DNA of 64,000 nt from an uncultured Lachnospiraceae bacterium (GCA_910588285.1 CAJUQB010000002.1:1-64000), one strand, 5' to 3'; shown: positions 27,835 to 36,924, numbered from the stretch's first letter. Program-made: numbers and translations. The notes: generated by a model not told the origin, from the sequence alone.

Positions 27835-27868
27835 TGGGATAATGGTCTGATTCTGTTATTTGTTCCTT

Positions 27869-28465
27869 TTACTCTGTGTTCCTCGCCTTATCATAGAAGG
27901 TAGATCTTGGCATTCCGCATATATGTGCTGCCGCTGCCACGCTGATCTCTCCCCGTTTCCATCTTATGCAGGCTTCATTGAAATTATCTGGCAGGGAAAT
28001 GGCGGGTCTCCCGAATTTTACACCTCGCGCTTTTGCGGCCGCAATTCCTTCTGTCTGCCGCTGTTTGATATTTCTCCTTTCATTTTCTGCCACAAAGCTT
28101 AGAACCTGCAGAACAATATCGCTTAAGAATGTTCCGGTAAGATCCTTCTCCCGCCGGGTGTCCAAAAGAGGCATGTCAATGACTACAATATCTGATTTCT
28201 TTTCTTTTGTGATGATACGCCACTGTTCCTGAATTTCCTGATAATTCCTTCCCAGCCGGTCGATTGATTGAATGTAGAGAATGGCGTTCTCGTCCAGTTT
28301 TTGCAGGAGCTTTTTATACTGGGGACGGTCAAAGTCTTTCCCGCTCTGCTTGTCTACATAGATATTTTTAACCGGAACATGCATTTTCATCATTGCAATT
28401 AGCTGCCTGTCCTCCTTCTGCCCGACAGAGCTCACCCGGCAATATCCATAAAAATCCTGTCTCAT
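27869..28465 (-). CDS. Serine recombinase (resolvase/invertase type)
   Basis: ATG 28465 follows GGAGG, giving 198 residues. The N-terminal catalytic domain shows YGYCRVSSVGQKEDRQ with the nucleophile serine, then YIQSIDRLGRNYQEI and FVAENERRNIKQRQTEGI. The end RKGEISVAAAAHICGMPRSTFYD-like region is a short helix-turn-helix. This is a small resolvase/invertase that cuts both strands at crossover sites using a phosphoserine link. No clear inverted crossover sites for an invertible segment were found nearby. It may be part of a degraded mobile element together with the AP2 gene. Confidence 0.9.
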   Translation of the reverse strand: MRQDFYGYCRVSSVGQKEDRQLIAMMKMHVPVKNIYVDKQSGKDFDRPQYKKLLQKLDENAILYIQSIDRLGRNYQEIQEQWRIITKEKKSDIVVIDMPLLDTRREKDLTGTFLSDIVLQVLSFVAENERRNIKQRQTEGIAAAKARGVKFGRPAISLPDNFNEACIRWKRGEISVAAAAHICGMPRSTFYDKARNTE

Positions 28466-28572
28466 GGTATCTCCTCCCTGCATTATTTATCCCATCCATC
28501 TCCTCTATCATAGCACGATTTGGAGGAATCTGTCTGTAGGCAAAGAGTTTGAAAAAGATTTTTCAAATCCTC

Positions 28573-28603
28573 TTGACCCTGACGTAACGTAATAGTGTAT
28601 GAT
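28573..28603 (+). promoter_or_regulatory. MerR-type promoter with 19-bp spacer
   Basis: TTGACC (28573-28578) and TATGAT (28598-28603) are separated by 19 bp. The spacer ACGTAACGTAATAG has partial dyad character. Long spacers of this kind are the mark of promoters that MerR-family proteins activate by twisting the DNA. It lies directly before the merR-like gene, so it is probably autoregulatory. Confidence 0.8.
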
Positions 28604-28629
28604 GTCCTTACACGGAAGGAGGAAGGATT

Positions 28630-29361
28630 ATGATGACAGTAAATGAGGTGAGCAGGCTGGCGGGAGTGAGCGTACGCACCCTGCACCATTACAACAAGAT
28701 CGGCTTGCTGCAGCCCTCACAGCGGACAGAGGCAGGCTACCGGCTGTATGACGATACGGCCCTGGAGCGTTTGCAGCAAATTCTGCTGTTCCGGGAGCTG
28801 GAATTTCCACTGAAGGACATCAAGGAGATTCTGGATGGGAAGGATTTTGACCGGAACAGGGCTTTGGAGCAGCAGATTGAGCTCTTGACCCTGAAGAAGG
28901 AGCATCTGGAAAATCTGATTACCTTTGCCCGTGGAATTTATGGAACAGGAGTGAAAAATATGGATTTTACAGCATTTGATACAAGAAAGATTGATGAATA
29001 CTGCAAACAGGCAAAGGAGCGTTGGGGAGCCACAGAGGCTTACCACCAGTACGAGGAAAAGTGCTCGGGACGCAGCAAGGAGGATGAGGAGGCTATTACA
29101 AATGGAGTATGGGAGCTTTTTACGGAGTTCGGCCGGCTGATGCAGCAGGGAGAGAAGCCGGAGGGCGAGAAGGCACAGGGCCAGGTGAAGGCGCTGCAGG
29201 AATATTTTACGGAGCATTTTTATGACTGCACCAAGGAGATTCTGTCAGGGCTTGGCAAAATGTATGGCGGCGGCGGAGCCTTCACAGAGAGCATCAATGG
29301 GGCGGCCGGAGAGGGCTGCGCCCAGTTTGCGGCCACAGCCATTGAGGTATACTGCCGGTAG
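28630..29361 (+). CDS. MerR-family regulator with TipAS-like ligand domain
   Basis: The 243-residue protein begins with the MerR helix-turn-helix (MTVNEVSRLAGVSVRTLHHY NKIGLL region) and a dimerisation helix (residues 75-110). The C-terminal 120 residues (FDTRKIDEYCKQAKERWGAT and the EEAITNGVWELFTEFG region) match the TipAS antibiotic-recognition domain, an all-alpha fold that binds thiopeptide-like compounds in relatives. GGAAGGAGGAAGG precedes the start. The 19-bp-spacer promoter upstream supports self-activation. Target genes other than itself are not evident; the next gene points the other way. Confidence 0.9.
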   Translation: MMTVNEVSRLAGVSVRTLHHYNKIGLLQPSQRTEAGYRLYDDTALERLQQILLFRELEFPLKDIKEILDGKDFDRNRALEQQIELLTLKKEHLENLITFARGIYGTGVKNMDFTAFDTRKIDEYCKQAKERWGATEAYHQYEEKCSGRSKEDEEAITNGVWELFTEFGRLMQQGEKPEGEKAQGQVKALQEYFTEHFYDCTKEILSGLGKMYGGGGAFTESINGAAGEGCAQFAATAIEVYCR

Positions 29362-29415
29362 CCCGTCAAGGGCCGGCCAGGAGCTATCAGAGGAAGCTGC
29401 TGGCAGCCCGGCGGC

Positions 29416-30186
29416 TTACTGAAAGCCTTCAAAATATTTCCCGGCCAGAAGGCTGCCTATGATCAGGGCAGCAGACAGGCAGCCTTCTGCCAAAAAGTCC
29501 GTCATGCCCGAAATGCTGAAGTTAGAGAGTGCTGCGATTCCGCAGAAAACCCCAAATACGATGAGCCAGGCCTTGGCGGCTTTGCATTTGACAATATGGA
29601 CCTGCCCATATTCCAGGCTTTTGTAGATGGACTGCACAAAGCGGTGTATGGAGCGCGTTCCGAATATATTGATCACAATACCGACAATTGCCGCGAAAAT
29701 CAGCCCAATGGAAAACAGCAGCAGATAGAGGGTGGCAGCGCTGGTGAAAAAGGTGAAAAAGGTGCCGATATAAGGCCCAATAAAGGAGCCAAGGTATGTG
29801 TAGAGCTTATAATACAGCATATCCAGCAGCCGTTCGGTATTCAGGAACAGGCATACCGTGATAAGAAGCCCGCCCACAAGAGCCAGAGCGCAATACATCA
29901 CCCAAAAGACCACATAAGCGGCAAAAACAGTACCGCTGATGCAGCGGATATAATTGGGAGCCACAAGCCCATTCCTTCCCTGGGAGTAGAACAGCCACAG
30001 GAAAATGGTCATAAGTATGGATAAGAGGGGAAGATCTCCGCTGATGAGAGATAAGCCGGTATGGATACTGCATAAAATACACAATGCCAGAAAAAGAGGA
30101 TCCTGCAGGAACAGACGGATTTGATTCACAAGCCCGGCTGTTCCATTGTTTTCATTTCCGCGATTCACGTAATTCATATGATTCAT
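29416..30186 (-). CDS. Polytopic membrane protein, unknown function
   Basis: The 256-residue protein has a short polar Asn-rich N-terminus and about six hydrophobic helices, with a Phe/Thr-rich pair GPYIGTFFTFFTSAATLYLLL in the middle. It was not matched to a known family. AGGAAAGGC lies before ATG 30186. It is convergent with the merR-like gene and transcribed away from the ATPase gene at 30400. Confidence 0.65.
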   Translation of the reverse strand: MNHMNYVNRGNENNGTAGLVNQIRLFLQDPLFLALCILCSIHTGLSLISGDLPLLSILMTIFLWLFYSQGRNGLVAPNYIRCISGTVFAAYVVFWVMYCALALVGGLLITVCLFLNTERLLDMLYYKLYTYLGSFIGPYIGTFFTFFTSAATLYLLLFSIGLIFAAIVGIVINIFGTRSIHRFVQSIYKSLEYGQVHIVKCKAAKAWLIVFGVFCGIAALSNFSISGMTDFLAEGCLSAALIIGSLLAGKYFEGFQ

Positions 30187-30293
30187 AATTGCTTGCCTTT
30201 CCTGCTTAATTTCTTTTGCATCTAAACTTTATCAGAAAAAGACAGAATGTTCAAGTACAATAAAAAAATAACCAAAGGAGGTGGGCAAAATGT

Positions 30294-30329
30294 GTTACTA
30301 TGAGCGGCCCTCGGGCCGTGAATAGTAAC
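30294..30329 (+). repeat. Solo terminal hairpin of the interspersed element (copy A)
   Basis: GTTACTAT...ATAGTAAC enclose CGGCCC/GGGCCG. The 36 bp match the right-hand end of the two full-length copies at 49329-49475 and 62017-62162. A ribosome binding site and an 11-codon ORF start just before it. It lies 106 bp upstream of the ATPase start at 30400. Confidence 0.85.
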
Positions 30330-30345
30330 GGCAAAATCCTGGAGG

Positions 30346-30374
30346 TTGCATCTTTTGTCCCCTTTTGCTATACT
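30346..30374 (+). promoter_or_regulatory. Promoter of the AAA ATPase gene at 30400
   Basis: TTGCAT (30346-30351) and TATACT (30369-30374) have a 17-bp spacer and lie 26 bp before the ATG at 30400. It starts 16 bp after the solo repeat hairpin. Confidence 0.6.
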
Positions 30375-30399
30375 GAAAAAAGTGAAGGAAGGTGACGGC

Positions 30400-32082
30400 A
30401 TGAAAACGATCAGTATTGGGAAACAGAATTTTGCATCTCTGCGGGAGCAGGACTATTTTTATATTGACAAGACCGGCTTTATCAAGGAATGGTGGGAGAG
30501 CGGGGATGAGATTACCCTGATTACCAGACCGCGCCGTTTTGGGAAAACGCTGAACATGACCATGCTGGAATGCTTTTTTTCCAATGCTTATGCCGGGCGG
30601 GGGGAGCTGTTTGAAGGGCTATCCATCTGGCGGGAGGAGAAATACCGCAGGCTGCAGGGAACCTGCCCAGTGGTATTTTTAAGCTTTGCAGATGTGAAGG
30701 CCAATACCTGCTCCGGAGTAATATTTCAGATGAAAAATAAGATTACAGCCTTGTACAACCAATATGATTTTCTCCTGGACAGCGACTGCCTGAATCCCAT
30801 GGAAAAGGCGCAGTTTGCCGGGATCAGCTGGCAGATGGATGATGAGACGGCAGCCACAGCCCTTCAAACCCTGATGGGATATCTAAGCCGTTATTATGGG
30901 AAGAAGATTATTGTATTGCTGGATGAGTACGACACCCCGATGCAGGAGGCGTATCTGGGGGGATATTGGACAGAGCTTACGTCATTTTTCCGTATTTTGT
31001 TTAATGCCACCTTGAAAACCAACCCCTATCTGGAACGGGGGCTCATGACTGGGATTACCAGGGTCAGCAAGGAATCCGTTTTTTCGGATTTAAATAACCT
31101 CAAGGTGGTGACTACTACCAGTGAGAGCTACGCAATGGCCTTTGGCTTTACAGAGGAGGAGGTGTATGGGGCCCTGGACGAGGCAGGGCTGTCCGGGGAG
31201 AAGGAGGAGGTTCGGTTCTGGTATGACGGGTTTACCTTTGGCTCCTGCCAGGATATTTACAACCCCTGGTCCATTACGAATTTCCTGAAGGAAAAGGAGT
31301 ACAGCCCTTACTGGGCGGACACAAGCTCCAACGGTTTGGTGGATCGGCTGATCCGCCAGGGTGATGTTGGCGTGAAGCAGACCATGGAGGAGCTGCTGGC
31401 AGGGAAGGCAGTATGCACACAGCTGGATGAGCAGATTGTGTTTGATCAGTTGGACGGCAGTGTAAAGGCACTCTGGAGTATGCTTCTGGCCAGTGGCTAT
31501 CTGAAGGTGGCAGGATATACCAAAAATCTCAGGACGCGGCAGAAGGTTTACGAATTAAAGCTTACAAATTTTGAAGTGGAGCTGATGTTTGAGAAAATGA
31601 TTGCCGCATGGTTTGATGGGCAGAATACCCGATATCAAGATTTTGTTAAGGCCCTGCTGAAGGGAAACCTGGAGGAGATGAACTATTATATGAATAAAGT
31701 GGCCCTGGCCACCTTCAGCACCTTTGACAGCGGGAATCAGCCTTCTGAGCAGGCGGAACCGGAACGCTTCTATCACGGTTTTGTACTGGGACTTCTGGTG
31801 GAGCGGAGGGACGATTACCTGGTAACCTCAAACAGGGAGAGCGGCCTGGGGCGGTACGATGTGGTGATGAAGCCCTTGCGGCGGGAGCTGCCTGCCATTG
31901 TCATGGAATTTAAGGTGAGGAATCCGGATAAGGAAGCCTCCCTTTTGGATACGGTTGCAGCAGCCCACCGTCAGATGCAGGAGAAAAATTACGATGCAGG
32001 TCTGCTGGCAGAGGGAATTGCCAGGGAACGGATTTTCCATTATGGATTTGCCTTTCAGGGAAAGCAGGTGCTGATCGGGTAG
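30400..32082 (+). CDS. AAA-ATPase-like protein with PD-(D/E)XK domain (copy 2, RPRRFGK subtype)
   Basis: ATG 30400 after GGAAGG is preferred over the upstream TTG, giving 560 residues. The N-terminal KTISIGKQNFASLREQDYF and YIDKTGFIKEW lead into Walker A RPRRFGKT (Lys49) and Walker B IIVLLDEYDTPM. The C-terminal RYDVVMKP...AIVMEFKV is the D...ExK nuclease-like core. This is the AAA-ATPase_like plus PDDEXK_9 architecture, abundant in gut Clostridia and Bacteroidetes but of unknown physiological function. It is only distantly related to copies 1 and 3, and closer to the gene at 51873-53474. A MATE gene follows after 14 bp. Confidence 0.88.
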   Translation: MKTISIGKQNFASLREQDYFYIDKTGFIKEWWESGDEITLITRPRRFGKTLNMTMLECFFSNAYAGRGELFEGLSIWREEKYRRLQGTCPVVFLSFADVKANTCSGVIFQMKNKITALYNQYDFLLDSDCLNPMEKAQFAGISWQMDDETAATALQTLMGYLSRYYGKKIIVLLDEYDTPMQEAYLGGYWTELTSFFRILFNATLKTNPYLERGLMTGITRVSKESVFSDLNNLKVVTTTSESYAMAFGFTEEEVYGALDEAGLSGEKEEVRFWYDGFTFGSCQDIYNPWSITNFLKEKEYSPYWADTSSNGLVDRLIRQGDVGVKQTMEELLAGKAVCTQLDEQIVFDQLDGSVKALWSMLLASGYLKVAGYTKNLRTRQKVYELKLTNFEVELMFEKMIAAWFDGQNTRYQDFVKALLKGNLEEMNYYMNKVALATFSTFDSGNQPSEQAEPERFYHGFVLGLLVERRDDYLVTSNRESGLGRYDVVMKPLRRELPAIVMEFKVRNPDKEASLLDTVAAAHRQMQEKNYDAGLLAEGIARERIFHYGFAFQGKQVLIG

Positions 32083-32096
32083 CAGGAGGCAGGAAA

Positions 32097-33416
32097 ATGT
32101 CAGAAAAGAAATTATTTGCAAAATATGTGTCCCAGAATATCCTGGGAATGGTGGGGATTTCGCTGTATATCCTGGCGGATACCTTTTTTATTGCCCAGGG
32201 CGTGGGGGCGGACGGTATTACGGCCCTGAACCTGGTGCTGCCCATCTACAGCGTGATCTTTGCTGTGGGCTCCATGATCGGCGTGGGCTCCTCCATCCGC
32301 TTTGCGGTGGCCAGAAGCCGGGGGGACCGGGAGGCGGACAGCTATTTTATGAATGCCATCCTGTGCAGTGCAGTTCTTGGGATTCTTCTGTCCCTGACAG
32401 GCTTCTTCCTGCCGGACAAGATCGTTGCGCTGATGGGCGGGGATGCTGCCATTGTGGAGGTGGGCAGCATTTACACCAGGATTTTCATGACGCTGACTCC
32501 CTTCTTCATGTGGAACAGCATCTGCAATGCCTTTGTGCGGAATGACGGTGCGCCCACAGTGGCCATGCTGGCCACCTTGCTCAGCAGCCTGTTTAACATT
32601 GTGGCGGATTATGTGCTGATGTTTCCTCTGGGGCTGGGAATGGCTGGTGCGGCCCTGGCCACAGCCTGCTCGCCCATTGTGGGAGTGCTGATCTGCTGCA
32701 TTCACTTTTTCAGCAAAAGGAATACCATATCCTTCCGGCTGGTGCGGCCTTCCCTTCGGCGGCTGCTGCATTCCTGCCAGGTGGGTGTTTCTGCCTTTAC
32801 CGGGGAGATTTCCAGTGGCGTCACTACCACGGCATTCAATTTTATTATATTGGGGCTGGTGGGCAATACCGGCGTGGCGGCCTACGGGGTGGTGGCAAAT
32901 ATTGCAATTGTGGCAGTATCTGCCTTCAATGGCATAGCCAATGGCTCACAGCCGCTGATCAGCGATTTCTTTGGAAAGGGACAGCAGAAGAAGGTACAGC
33001 GGATCCTGGGGTACGGCATTGCCACTGCGCTGGTGCTGTCCGTGCTGATGATTGCGGCCGTCTATCTGTGGACCGCTCCCATTGCAGGTATTTTTAACCG
33101 GGAACAGGATCCGATGCTGGCAGCCTATGCCCAGGAGGGGCTGCGCCTGTACTTCCTGGGCTTCCTCTTTGCAGGCATCAATATTCTGGGCACCGGAGTG
33201 CTGAGCGCTGCGGAGGCGGCCCGCGGGGCCTTTGCAGCCTCCATCCTGAGGGGCTTTGCAGCGATTCTGGTCTGCGCTTTCGGGCTGTCGTCCCTGCTGG
33301 GGCTCACCGGCGTATGGCTGGCCTTTCCGGCAGCGGAGCTTCTTACCCTGCCGGTAACAGTGTGGGCCCTTTGGAAGGCGGTATACCGGCAGGGAAATAG
33401 GAACCCTGTCTCTTGA
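32097..33416 (+). CDS. MATE-family multidrug/cation antiporter
   Basis: The 439-residue protein has 12 hydrophobic helices in two halves with MATE signatures, such as NILGMVGISLYILADTFFIA and a second-half counterpart with GVVANIAIVAVSAFNGIANG. Members export drugs or metabolites in exchange for sodium or protons. AGGAGG lies before ATG 32097. It is probably transcribed with the preceding ATPase gene because of the 14-bp gap. The substrate is unknown. Confidence 0.9.
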   Translation: MSEKKLFAKYVSQNILGMVGISLYILADTFFIAQGVGADGITALNLVLPIYSVIFAVGSMIGVGSSIRFAVARSRGDREADSYFMNAILCSAVLGILLSLTGFFLPDKIVALMGGDAAIVEVGSIYTRIFMTLTPFFMWNSICNAFVRNDGAPTVAMLATLLSSLFNIVADYVLMFPLGLGMAGAALATACSPIVGVLICCIHFFSKRNTISFRLVRPSLRRLLHSCQVGVSAFTGEISSGVTTTAFNFIILGLVGNTGVAAYGVVANIAIVAVSAFNGIANGSQPLISDFFGKGQQKKVQRILGYGIATALVLSVLMIAAVYLWTAPIAGIFNREQDPMLAAYAQEGLRLYFLGFLFAGINILGTGVLSAAEAARGAFAASILRGFAAILVCAFGLSSLLGLTGVWLAFPAAELLTLPVTVWALWKAVYRQGNRNPVS

Positions 33417-33464
33417 CAAGGAAAATGCAGAGTTTTATACTAAAACGAACGGAGGTAAAGACCT

Positions 33465-34673
33465 ATGAATCCCATAAAAAGAGCGTACTGCCGTATCTAT
33501 CAGCAGGTTTTCCATGTGGCAATCCCCTTCCTGCCTTACCGCCACCCCAAGGACCTGAACAATATGGAGGAGCTGGCGAAGCTTCTTTTGAAGAAGAAAA
33601 AGAATACCGTTCTGCTGGTGACGGATCCGGTGATCCGGGGAGCGGGCATTACAACCCACCTGGAGCAGGTGCTGAAGAGCCAGGGAATCCAATGCATTGT
33701 CTATGACCGGACTGTGGCCAATCCTACCACAGAGAATGTGGCCCAGGCCCTGGCCCTGTATCAGGAGAATGGCTGCCAGGCCCTGATCGGCTTCGGGGGA
33801 GGCTCTTCCATTGACTGTGCCAAGGCTGTGGGGGCCCGGGTGGCTTATCCCAAAAAGGAGCTGGCTGATATGGAGGGGATTTTGAAGGTCCGCCGCAGAC
33901 TTCCGCTTTTGATTGCCATTCCTACCACAGCGGGAACCGGAAGCGAGACCACCTTGGCCTCTGTAATTACCGACGCAGAGACACGGCACAAATACCCCAT
34001 CAATTCCTTTCCGCTGATTCCCAGATATGCGGTGCTGGATCCGGAGGTTACAAGGTCCCTGCCGCCCCATTTGACAGCTGCAACAGGAATGGATGCCCTG
34101 ACTCATGCCGTGGAAGCCTACATCGGGCATTCCACCACCTCCGGCACCCGCAAGGATGCTGTGAGGGCAGTACAGCTGATTTTTGAAAATATCCGCAGGG
34201 TCTATGAGAATGGGAATGATAGGAAGGCGCGGCGGAGGATGCTGTATGCGTCCTACCTGGCGGGCAATGCCTTTACCCGGTCCTATGTGGGCTATGTCCA
34301 TGCCGTGGCCCATTCTCTGGGCGGGAAATACAATGTGCCCCATGGCCTGGCCAATGCGGTACTGCTGCCGGTGGTGCTAAAGGCCTACGGGGAGACTGCC
34401 TGGAAGCCCCTGCACCGGCTGGCCGTTGCAGTTGGGCTGGCAGAGCGCCAGGAGGAGGCTCAGGCTGGTGCAGAGAGATTTATCCAGGCGGTAAAGGATA
34501 TGAAGCGCGACCTTCAGATTGGCGACACAATCCCGGAGATACAGCCAGAGGACATCCCGGCGCTGGCCAAAAAGGCCGACAAGGAGGCAAATCCACTGTA
34601 TCCGGTGCCAAAGCTGATGAACGGAAAAGAGCTGGAGCAGCTCTATTATGCGGTGATGGAGGAGGAAAAATGA
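33465..34673 (+). CDS. Iron-containing alcohol dehydrogenase
   Basis: The 402-residue protein has the group III alcohol dehydrogenase layout: an N-terminal Rossmann-like domain with GFGGGSSIDCAKAVG and TAGTGSETTLASV, then a helical domain whose metal ligands lie in the HLTAATGMDALTHAVEAY, AHSLGGKYNVPHG segments. It reduces aldehydes or oxidises alcohols with NAD(P)H and a divalent metal. GGAGG precedes ATG 33465. It overlaps the following aldehyde dehydrogenase gene by 4 bp, so the two are translationally coupled and likely process one aldehyde/alcohol pair. Confidence 0.93.
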   Translation: MNPIKRAYCRIYQQVFHVAIPFLPYRHPKDLNNMEELAKLLLKKKKNTVLLVTDPVIRGAGITTHLEQVLKSQGIQCIVYDRTVANPTTENVAQALALYQENGCQALIGFGGGSSIDCAKAVGARVAYPKKELADMEGILKVRRRLPLLIAIPTTAGTGSETTLASVITDAETRHKYPINSFPLIPRYAVLDPEVTRSLPPHLTAATGMDALTHAVEAYIGHSTTSGTRKDAVRAVQLIFENIRRVYENGNDRKARRRMLYASYLAGNAFTRSYVGYVHAVAHSLGGKYNVPHGLANAVLLPVVLKAYGETAWKPLHRLAVAVGLAERQEEAQAGAERFIQAVKDMKRDLQIGDTIPEIQPEDIPALAKKADKEANPLYPVPKLMNGKELEQLYYAVMEEEK

Positions 34674-36049
34674 ACGAGACAGAGATCAAAAGAATCCGGA
34701 CATGCCAGAAGGAGTATTTTCAGACCGGGGCTACCCTTCCGGTGGCAAGACGCCTGGCAGCCCTGTACAAATTAAAGCTTGCCATACAAAAATACGAGCA
34801 GGAGCTTCTGGGGGCCCTGACCGCTGATTTGGGGAAGAGCAGCTCGGAGGGCTATATGTGCGAGGTGGGGCTGACCTTAAGCGAAATCAGCTACATGCAG
34901 AAGCATCTCCAACGTTTTGCAAAGGAAAAACGGATCATGACGCCCATGGCCCATTACGTTTCCCGCAGCTTTACCAAATCCGTGCCCTATGGGAATGTGC
35001 TGATCATGAGCCCCTGGAATTATCCGGTTCTGCTGACCTTAGAGCCCCTGGTGGATGCCATTGCGGCAGGCAACACCTGTATGGTGAAGCCCAGCGCCTA
35101 TTCGCCGGCCACCACCCGGGTAATGAAAAAGCTGATTGAGGAATGCTTTGAAGAGAAATATGTAGCGCTGATTACCGGAGGACGGGCGGAAAACAGCTGC
35201 CTGCTGGAGCAGGAATTTGACTATATTTTCTTTACTGGAAGCCAGGCAGTGGGAAAGGAGGTACTCCGCAGGGCGGCGGAACATCTGACGCCTGCAACCC
35301 TGGAGCTGGGCGGAAAAAGTCCCTGCGTGGTAGACCAGACAGCGGACCTGAAGACGGCGGCCCGCCGGATTGTGTTTGGAAAATACCTAAACTGCGGCCA
35401 GACCTGTGTGGCTCCGGATTACCTCTATTGCCATGAGAGCGTGAAGGAGCAGCTTCTTGGCTATATTAAGGCAGAGATCACCCGCCAGTATGGAGCGGAG
35501 CCTCTGAAAAACAAGGATTACGGCAAGATCATCAATGAGAAGCATTTTGCCCGTGTCAGCGGCCTGATTGACCCGGCCAAGGTAGTGGCCGGAGGGCAGG
35601 TGGACAGGGAGACCCTGCGCATTGCCCCCACGGTTCTGGATCATGTGACCTGGGAGGACGCAGTGATGCAGGAGGAGATCTTTGGCCCCATCCTGCCGGT
35701 ACTGACCTATACCAGCCAGAAGGAGCTGATGGCGCTGATCAACAGCAGGCCCCATCCCCTGGCAGCCTACTATTTCTCCAAGGATAAGCAGCGGATCCGG
35801 CAGTTTACTGCCAATGTACAGTTCGGCGGCGGCTGCATCAATGATACGATTATCCATCTGGCCACCTCCCATATGGGCTTTGGCGGCGTGGGCGCCAGTG
35901 GAATGGGCAGCTATCACGGCAAGGAAGGCTTTGACACCTTTTCCCACAAGAAGAGCATTGTGGATAAAAAGACATGGCTGGATCTTCCCATGCGTTACCA
36001 GCCCTACCGGAAGTGCAATGATCGGTTAATCAAAATGTTCTTAAAATAA
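34670..36049 (+). CDS. Aldehyde dehydrogenase (class 3-like)
   Basis: The 459-residue protein matches the short, membrane-friendly class 3 aldehyde dehydrogenases. The active-site Cys246 lies in NCGQTCVAPDY, the general-base Glu in LELGGKSPCVV, and the late motif in EEIFGPILPVLTY. It oxidises aldehydes to acids with NAD(P). The start overlaps the alcohol dehydrogenase stop in an ATGA arrangement. The pair could interconvert an alcohol, aldehyde and acid, for example long-chain or aromatic aldehydes, but the substrate is not known. Confidence 0.93.
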   Translation: MNETEIKRIRTCQKEYFQTGATLPVARRLAALYKLKLAIQKYEQELLGALTADLGKSSSEGYMCEVGLTLSEISYMQKHLQRFAKEKRIMTPMAHYVSRSFTKSVPYGNVLIMSPWNYPVLLTLEPLVDAIAAGNTCMVKPSAYSPATTRVMKKLIEECFEEKYVALITGGRAENSCLLEQEFDYIFFTGSQAVGKEVLRRAAEHLTPATLELGGKSPCVVDQTADLKTAARRIVFGKYLNCGQTCVAPDYLYCHESVKEQLLGYIKAEITRQYGAEPLKNKDYGKIINEKHFARVSGLIDPAKVVAGGQVDRETLRIAPTVLDHVTWEDAVMQEEIFGPILPVLTYTSQKELMALINSRPHPLAAYYFSKDKQRIRQFTANVQFGGGCINDTIIHLATSHMGFGGVGASGMGSYHGKEGFDTFSHKKSIVDKKTWLDLPMRYQPYRKCNDRLIKMFLK

Positions 36050-36061
36050 GCAGGAGGGACT

Positions 36062-36577
36062 ATGGAAAAAAATGTTTTTTACTATCAACGGTATTTACTG
36101 CGCTGCCTGCTGATCCTTCCCATTGTAATTGCGGCTCTTTTGGTAGAATACCTGGTGGGAGCCAGGATGGAGCTGAAGCTGGTTTATCGTCTGGTGATCC
36201 TGGCAGCCGCACTGGTATTGTCGTATCTGTGGTATCGCTTCTGCGGCAGCCTGCCTTTTCTGAAGCGTCAAGGAACCTACGGCACCCAGGGCGGAGATCT
36301 GTGGATTGAAAAGAGGCCCGGAAACAGAACCCTGTTGTCAGATGTCTACGAAGTATATATTATGGAAAAAAATATGCTGGGTGTTCGGATTGCACTGCTC
36401 CATGTGGGATATGGAAAAAGCCAGTTTGAGCTTTATTCCCTGCCAATGGCATCTGGGGAGGGATATAAGGATACCGGAATCTATACGGTATTTGAAAAAC
36501 TTTTGGCCCGGAATCCCAAGCTGAAAGCAAACCAGGATTATTTTGGTTCCACTACAGGAAAATGGTATAAACGCTGA
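36062..36577 (+). CDS. Small membrane protein, unknown function
   Basis: The 171-residue protein has two N-terminal membrane helices (LLILPIVIAALLVEYLVG and LVILAAALVLSYLWYRF) and a soluble C-terminal domain of about 100 residues. It follows the aldehyde dehydrogenase gene after 12 bp with AGGAGG before its ATG, so it is probably the last gene of that operon. No family is recognised. Confidence 0.7.
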   Translation: MEKNVFYYQRYLLRCLLILPIVIAALLVEYLVGARMELKLVYRLVILAAALVLSYLWYRFCGSLPFLKRQGTYGTQGGDLWIEKRPGNRTLLSDVYEVYIMEKNMLGVRIALLHVGYGKSQFELYSLPMASGEGYKDTGIYTVFEKLLARNPKLKANQDYFGSTTGKWYKR

Positions 36578-36701
36578 AAGTCCATAGAATTAATCGAAAT
36601 GACGGGGGAATGCCTGGGGCGGAAAAAATCAAATGTTAATTTGCACAAAAAAATATTTGTTTTTTCAAAAAAATTGTGCAGACAAAAATGGGAACAGGTG
36701 G

Positions 36702-36814
36702 TATTATAATATACGTAAACCCCCCAATACATTATATAATTTTTACTACACCCCATAGTAAAAATACCTTCTCCTAAAAAAGGCAGCAGATCGAAATGGC
36801 TGCCTTTTTTTTTT
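36702..36814 (+). ncRNA. Candidate small RNA of about 100 nt
   Basis: The 347-bp gap after 36577 holds an extended -10 (TGGTATTAT, 36702) followed by a stem with TTTTTACTA and TAGTAAAAA arms (36740-36764). A strong terminator comes next: GGCAGC/GCTGCC arms (36782-36804) and ten T. The histidine kinase gene downstream has its own promoter at 36854, so this unit looks like a separate short transcript. No known RNA family is recognised and there is no long ORF. Confidence 0.4.
36776..36814 (+). terminator. Strong Rho-independent terminator
   Basis: AAAAAGGCAGC, an 11-base loop and GCTGCC are followed by ten T. It ends either the candidate small RNA or the dehydrogenase operon. Confidence 0.9.
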
Positions 36815-36853
36815 CATTTCTGGAAAATTCTATCCGATGAATAAAAAAGTAAA

Positions 36854-36883
36854 TTGCAAGGGCCAAAAAGGGTATGGTATAAT
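36854..36883 (+). promoter_or_regulatory. Promoter of the hybrid histidine kinase gene
   Basis: TTGCAA (36854-36859) and TATAAT (36878-36883) with an 18-bp spacer lie 42 bp before the start codon. Confidence 0.7.
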
Positions 36884-36924
36884 AAGGCATAAGTTCGGTA
36901 TTCCGAGAGGAAAGAGGTGACCAT

